Assembly: GCF_036320965.1 (NCBI RefSeq)
Contig: NC_092248.1
Span: forward strand, 26,144,320-26,208,319
Direction: 5' to 3'
From: Panulirus ornatus
Lineage: Eukaryota; Arthropoda; Malacostraca; Decapoda; Palinuridae
DNA length: 64,000 bases
Every line of letters starts with the position of its first letter. Position 1 is the stretch's first letter. Shown piece by piece: positions 59,441 to 64,000 of this stretch. The translations under genes were made by a program, and so were the position numbers. The notes under the pieces were generated by a model, which saw only the letters and a list, made by a program, of their open reading frames with translations, made no database searches and had not been told where the DNA came from.

Positions 59441-62200
59441 TCTAAAGATTAGCTATTCAAATGAAGGAGGAGGTACCATAACAGCCAATCCTTGAGTGAC
59501 AAGCCAGACTCCATACGGAAACTGTGGGGAAGCAGCAACCAAATGCATCATGAGTCCAAAATTTGGGAGTAGGAACACATACATACAACTCAAGAGAACA
59601 ACAGCAAAATAAAATCTATAGGTTAGAGAGAAAGCAGCAACATCACAGTGCACTGAAAGGAAAGGTTGAAGAGAGGTGATACTAAGAGAATTGATGAGAT
59701 GGAGAGCTTTTGATTCCACTCTAGTTAACATAGAAGTGGAGGGTAAGCCATCCCAGATGTATAAGCAGTATTCCATACTTGGGCAAATAAAACTCCTGTA
59801 GGTATGAAATAACTGCTAAGAAAAATAATTACCATGCCTGTAAAACACTCCCAGCTTTTGTTATGCAGATATGAGGGGTTTCCAGGACAGAACAGAGAAT
59901 ATGGTTATATCCAACATGCTTACATTATTATACGGTTAAATTGTGGTGTTCTGAAATTGAACAGAGGGAAACTTATGATTCTTAGAAAGAGCTATAGGAA
60001 AAAATTGCATTTTAGCACTGTTAAACATTACAAAGTTACAGCTTTCCCAGTCTAAAATGTTGCACTGGTCAAACTATGAGAAGAAATATGATCAGTAAGA
60101 GAAAGAGAATAAGTATAAAAGGGAGAGGGGAGAAAAAGCATAGTGAAGTATGTAAAGTGAAATCATCAGCATAAAAATGAATAAGTAGAAGACAGTAAAT
60201 CATTTACTGAAAGGAGAGAGAGCAAGCAATAGAGGAGAACAATAAGGAACAAATGATAAGCTGGGGAAGCCATTCCATCAATGACTTCTGAGATGGAATG
60301 GTCAGTAAAGGTATCTATTGATCAGAGAAGAAAGAGAAGCAATGAAACCAAAGGAATGGCATTCAAAAAGCAAAGACTTATGCCATATCCCATCTAAAGC
60401 TTTAGATATGTTGAGGGCTAGGACAAAAGTTTCACCAAAATCCCTGAGAAAGGAGGACCAGAAGCGTGTCACATAGGACAGAAGACAATGACCTTGACCT
60501 GTGAAATCCATACTTGTGATCTGAAAGAAGAGAATGGGATTCTAAGCATTTGAGAAAGTGAGAGTTTAGGAGTTTCAAAGACTTTGGAGACAGCAGAAGT
60601 GAGAGGTAAGGGATGAAAGTAGGAGGGGTAGAGGGCTCTCTTTTCTCAGAGATGGGATGCACCAAGGGATGCTTCTAAATGAAAGAAAAATCTGGGTTCT
60701 TAGACAGATGTAAAATAAGCAAGCAATGATTGTTAGTAGCTCTGGGGCACACACTATTAGAGTCTGAGTCTTGCCCAGCTGGAGCTGGAGAGTAACTGGA
60801 AGACCTTGTCTGATGACAATACAGAAGATGGCACAAGTTCAGTGGCAGGAAATTAGGGAGGAGCATTAAAAGCTAAATCACCCAAAGTTAGAGGAACACA
60901 GGTACCAAAGACAGTGGCTTTATCAGTTGGAGGGTTACTAGTATATTGATCAGGTAGGAAAAAAGAGGAAAGTATGAATCACAGAATTTATTGAAAATGC
61001 TTATGGTTATCAATCAAAAAGATTTGCCACTAGAAGTCAAGTAAGCACACTTTCACTTTCTTTTTAAGAAAGTGTGCTTGGTTCTTCAAATCAGCTTTGC
61101 AATGACTGCACAGAAACAAAAGAGGAGTGGGTTTCAGGGAAAGGGAAGAGTTTCATGGTCTGATAAGCACAATCCCTGATGTGACATATATCAGAACAGG
61201 AGTGATCAGCCTTCAATTGTGGAGAAAAAGATATGGAAGGAGATGAGATACAGGACTACCCTGGCCAAGATAACCTTGTTCTGTGTTCAACACAACTTGC
61301 GGCATCCTTCCTAGAGAAACAATACCCATCCCCTTGAAAGTCAACAAAAGAAGTTGCATGGGGATAACCTTTGAGTTCTGCCAGAGTGCCAAGTTGGCAA
61401 TTCAATGGGGGAGACACAGGATGGGTATGTCCAATTAGAATTATCAAAAATAAGATTGTGGCCAGAGGTCCTTAAGGGTGCAGAAATAGTGTATGAATGG
61501 TGGGACAGTTCAGAGGTATAAAAGGTCAAGTATGTTAGAAGAGTGTCTGTGACAGATGAGAAATTGGGTAAGGTGTTTAATTAACTGTTCCAGATCATTA
61601 ACGAGATAAAGAAAAGGCCTTGGCTTCACCAGGATTGTCCCAGTTAGACCCTTATCAATCATTGTGTACAGTGAAATCCCTTTTATAGAAGATCCCAGTA
61701 TATGGATGTGAAGAGAGTAGAGCTTCGTGGCTAGAAGTCAAACAGACAAAGGGTTATACATAGTTAGAGGATTTGGGAAAGTAAATAAAAACATGAAAGC
61801 AAGGTATAGAGATTTTGAGCCAAATGGTATTAAAGTTAGGAGACCTAAGACCCTCAAGATGTGCAATAGGTGCCTTTGTCCAGCTGCAGATGCAGACTCC
61901 ACCTTTAGGGTAGAAAAGATGACAGAGATTAAAGTTGGAAATCTGATGGTGCAAGGGAGTAGCAGCCTTGGAAAGTAGGATTTCGAAGAGAAAAAGAAGA
62001 TTAGGGGGAGAAAGTAAACAGGTGGTGTTCAACTGAAGGAAAGTTTAAGTTAAGACCATGAATGTTGCAGAAACGGACAGTAAAAGAACTAGGCCTATAA
62101 ACTGTAGCTATGAATGTGGAGTTGATCCTAATCACATGACAGCAGTCAAGTGGACCATAGGATTTGCTCAACTCCTCTCAACTAATGGCACTGCTGTGAA
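59441..62200 (-). pseudogene. Jockey-like LINE, nearly complete, decayed, minus strand
   Basis: Minus strand from about 62,150: endonuclease (HHQISNFNLCHLFYPKGGVCICS, SPNFNTIWLKISIP; 62,032-61,754), a later part with PTIHTLFLHP and LISFSPQLKADHSCSD-type blocks, LGQDSDSNSVCPRATNNHCLLILHL, HPISEKREPSTPPTFIPYLSLLLSPKSLKLLNSHFLKCLESHSLLSDHKYGFHRSRSL (60,665-60,432), DFGETFVLALNISKALDGIWHKSLLF (60,511-60,302), and the terminal domain MEYCLYIWDGLPSTSMLTRVESKALHLINSLSITSLQPFLSVHCDVAAFSL (59,776-59,453). The catalytic aspartate of motif A is asparagine (NISKALD for DISKAFD). Same family as the copies at 798 and 47,940. Confidence 0.78.
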
Positions 62201-63256
62201 ATGACACCAGTAAATCATTTGAGGGTTCTACTGCCATAATTTCAATCAGAGAGGTGAAAAACAAAGATAAAGAAATTAAGATGTGTTATGTTTTAAGTAT
62301 TATATAAGTGAAATAAGGGATTGGGGCTGAGTTTGAATGCATGCAACTTACATATGGATGAGGCAAGGGTAAAAAGATAGTGACCTGGGCATGAAAGAGG
62401 TTTTGTAATAAACGCCCCAGTGCTGGCTCACTGTGACACCACGACTATCCCTCCTAATATTCAGGCAGTAGTACGTACCTGGTTGGTAGATGCCTGCCAT
62501 CAACTGCTACTACTACATAATAGAAGCACTTACTATTATCATTCAGAGTAAAACATCAAAAATTCACAATTAAGTGCACATTATGTCTAAGAGTGAAAAT
62601 GTACCAGCTAAAATCATTATTGATCAAATTTCAGTCATAGCATTAAACATCTGCTGATGTGATGGTCCACTAAACACAATGATAAATGATCACATCTAAC
62701 AACAAAGAATAGTTAGTGATGCAGTACCAGGACCCCTTTTATGAAGCATCTGCAGCTTTGAGGCTTTACTCCACATGGGGCATGGCAAGGTGGGACACTT
62801 TGGGTGGGAAGGTCCTTGACAATGCTCTAATCTTTACCGTTCAGTGACGATGATACAACCTCGTCAAAGGTGACTTCATGTTCACATTGATACCATTTGC
62901 AAGTGGAGTTCGAGATCACAATAAAAGAGAATATGTAGTATCATACTCAAGCTGGCATTGTCCTGAAAAATTGTGATTCTCAACCCATTCATTGCAGGGT
63001 ATTTCAACATCAACACCTAAAATAACTTATGACTATGGGGTGTAGCTACAGCGACATCCTCATAAATTCATACACAAGATACTGGCAGGAAAAAAATGAT
63101 GATAGTATTATATGATAAAATATGAAAGTGGTACCAGATAATGAGCCAATAATCTTTGACTATACGGGTCACTAGCCATCAAAATGTCAGAGGAGAGAGT
63201 ACATATCCATTCTCTGCCAGACCATTATCAGCCCCTGCCAGATCATTTAAAGCCTG
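62201..63256. other. unassigned
   Basis: About 1 kb. Contains a block at 62,402-62,530 (AACGCCCCAGTGCTGGCTCA to AACTGCTACTACTACATAAT) with repeat-like character but no second copy here. No coding motifs seen. Confidence 0.5.
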
Positions 63257-64000
63257 GGGTATAGATACTATAAGAATTGTTGATATCTATTCATCTATCT
63301 ATCTATCTATCTATATCTCTAATGCCCGTTCCCCCCGGGCAAAAGAGCCTCCACTTATTCATGTCCTTACATGCCTCTCTTGCATACACCATTCCATGCA
63401 TTCTTCCTCTGTTTCTCTCCCTGCAGTATTCCTTCAACCTATTTGCCCATGTCACAGGTAGTCTTCCACTCACACCAACCCTTTAATTGTGCTATTATAC
63501 ACTCTCGTTGTAAACTCCCAGTCTTGCATTCTTTCTACATGCTCAAACCCATTCTACTACTCAACAATTCACTCCCTTTGCATTCATTGCCATACCACAT
63601 ATCTCATACACCCTTTCATTTCTTTCTTCATTCTATCTACTCACACCACATGCTCTTCTCAAATAGCTCATTTCCACCATCTGGATTCTTGACCTCTGTG
63701 CCTCATTCCACGTCCAAGCTTTGGGTGCATACTGTCTTTAATCCTCTCTTCACTTCCATACTTACACCCAATGAATCTCCTAACCTGTACTGCTCTCTCC
63801 CTTATCACCTTCCATATCATCATACTTACCCAAGACAGCTCCCAGGTACTTAAATTCCCTCACTGCTTCCAGTCTTTTATCCTCATATCCACAGCATAAT
63901 TTAGTACACTTTCTTGTTTCACTCTATATGGATTTACAAAATCTATACTTTCGCTCCATTTCCTTTCAAACATCATTACTTTACTTTTACCTGTATATCT
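63257..64000 (-). pseudogene. RTE-like LINE family 2, copy R, 3' end, runs off the window
   Basis: Minus strand from 64,000: SKVMMFERKWSESIDFVNPYRVKQESVLNYAVDMRIKDWKQ, a L-STWELSWVSMM block, RERAVQVRRF, RGQESRWWK, VVWQ-MQRE, MQDWEFTTRVYNSTIKGLV, then WCMQERHVRT and the tail GGGCATTAGAGATATAGATA followed by (ATAG)n at about 63,290-63,318. Parallel to copy Q in the same order. The 5' remainder lies beyond the window. Confidence 0.65.

Overview
This window reads as repeat-rich, intergenic chromosome from an animal with a large, transposon-dominated genome. I find no intact cellular protein-coding gene. The mix of elements suggests an arthropod, most likely a decapod crustacean: an RTE-like LINE in many copies, a Jockey-like LINE, Penelope-like elements (PLEs), two hAT classes, a tRNA-derived short element and long (TA)n tracts. 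That assignment is inference from remembered repeat families; no single-copy gene anchors it. Below, 'family 1' means the abundant RTE-like LINE. Its consensus order is a 5' UTR of about 190 bp, AP-type endonuclease, linker, reverse transcriptase (RT) with FADD box, a C-terminal KWFGHMERM/GRPNWRWKDG domain, and a 3' UTR ending in a hairpin plus A/TA-rich tail. 'Family 2' is a more diverged RTE-like LINE.

Left part (1-19,780): a 28-bp minisatellite (1-797), a decayed Jockey-like 3' half, a family-2-like 3' fragment, a full-length but broken family-1 copy (2,440-5,660), the 3' part of a PLE with a GIY-YIG endonuclease and a hammerhead-like core (6,604-7,480), two more family-1 copies in minus orientation, a 3.85-kb minisatellite of about 27-36 bp units (12,569-16,421), a dead hAT element of the DUF4371 type (16,555-17,900), a 39/45-bp coding-periodic minisatellite (18,470-18,760) and an AT-rich 20-bp repeat.

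Middle part (19,780-44,220): a dense block of family-1 fragments in both orientations. Reading it end to end shows a tandem segmental duplication. The order RT fragment(+), near-full copy(-), head-to-head pair, short LINE-derived element, C-terminal copy(+), short element, RT copy(+) occurs twice. The junction at about 30,500 lies inside the RT region and has one parent's sequence on the left and the other's on the right, as expected from unequal crossover between two LINE copies. Unit 1 also carries a deletion chimera (copy E) that unit 2 still shows in parental form (copies K and M). The last copy keeps a 582-codon open RT frame (41,777-43,525). A 317-bp foldback element built of two inverted tRNA-like sequences, flanked by a 14-bp target duplication, sits at 43,803-44,119.

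Right part (44,220-64,000): two PLE fragments joined head to head as a large inverted repeat, diverged family-1 pieces, a Jockey-like copy (+), an unassigned stretch (50.5-53.3 kb), a hAT of the ZMYM/TTF type split by a family-1 insertion (53,278-56,477), a family-2 copy (+), a Jockey-like copy (-) with a mutated catalytic residue, and a family-2 3' end running off the window.

Nothing here forms an operon or pathway. The genes relate to each other only as retroelements and transposons nested in, recombined with, or abutting one another. All identifications are by eye from protein motifs; no database search was made.
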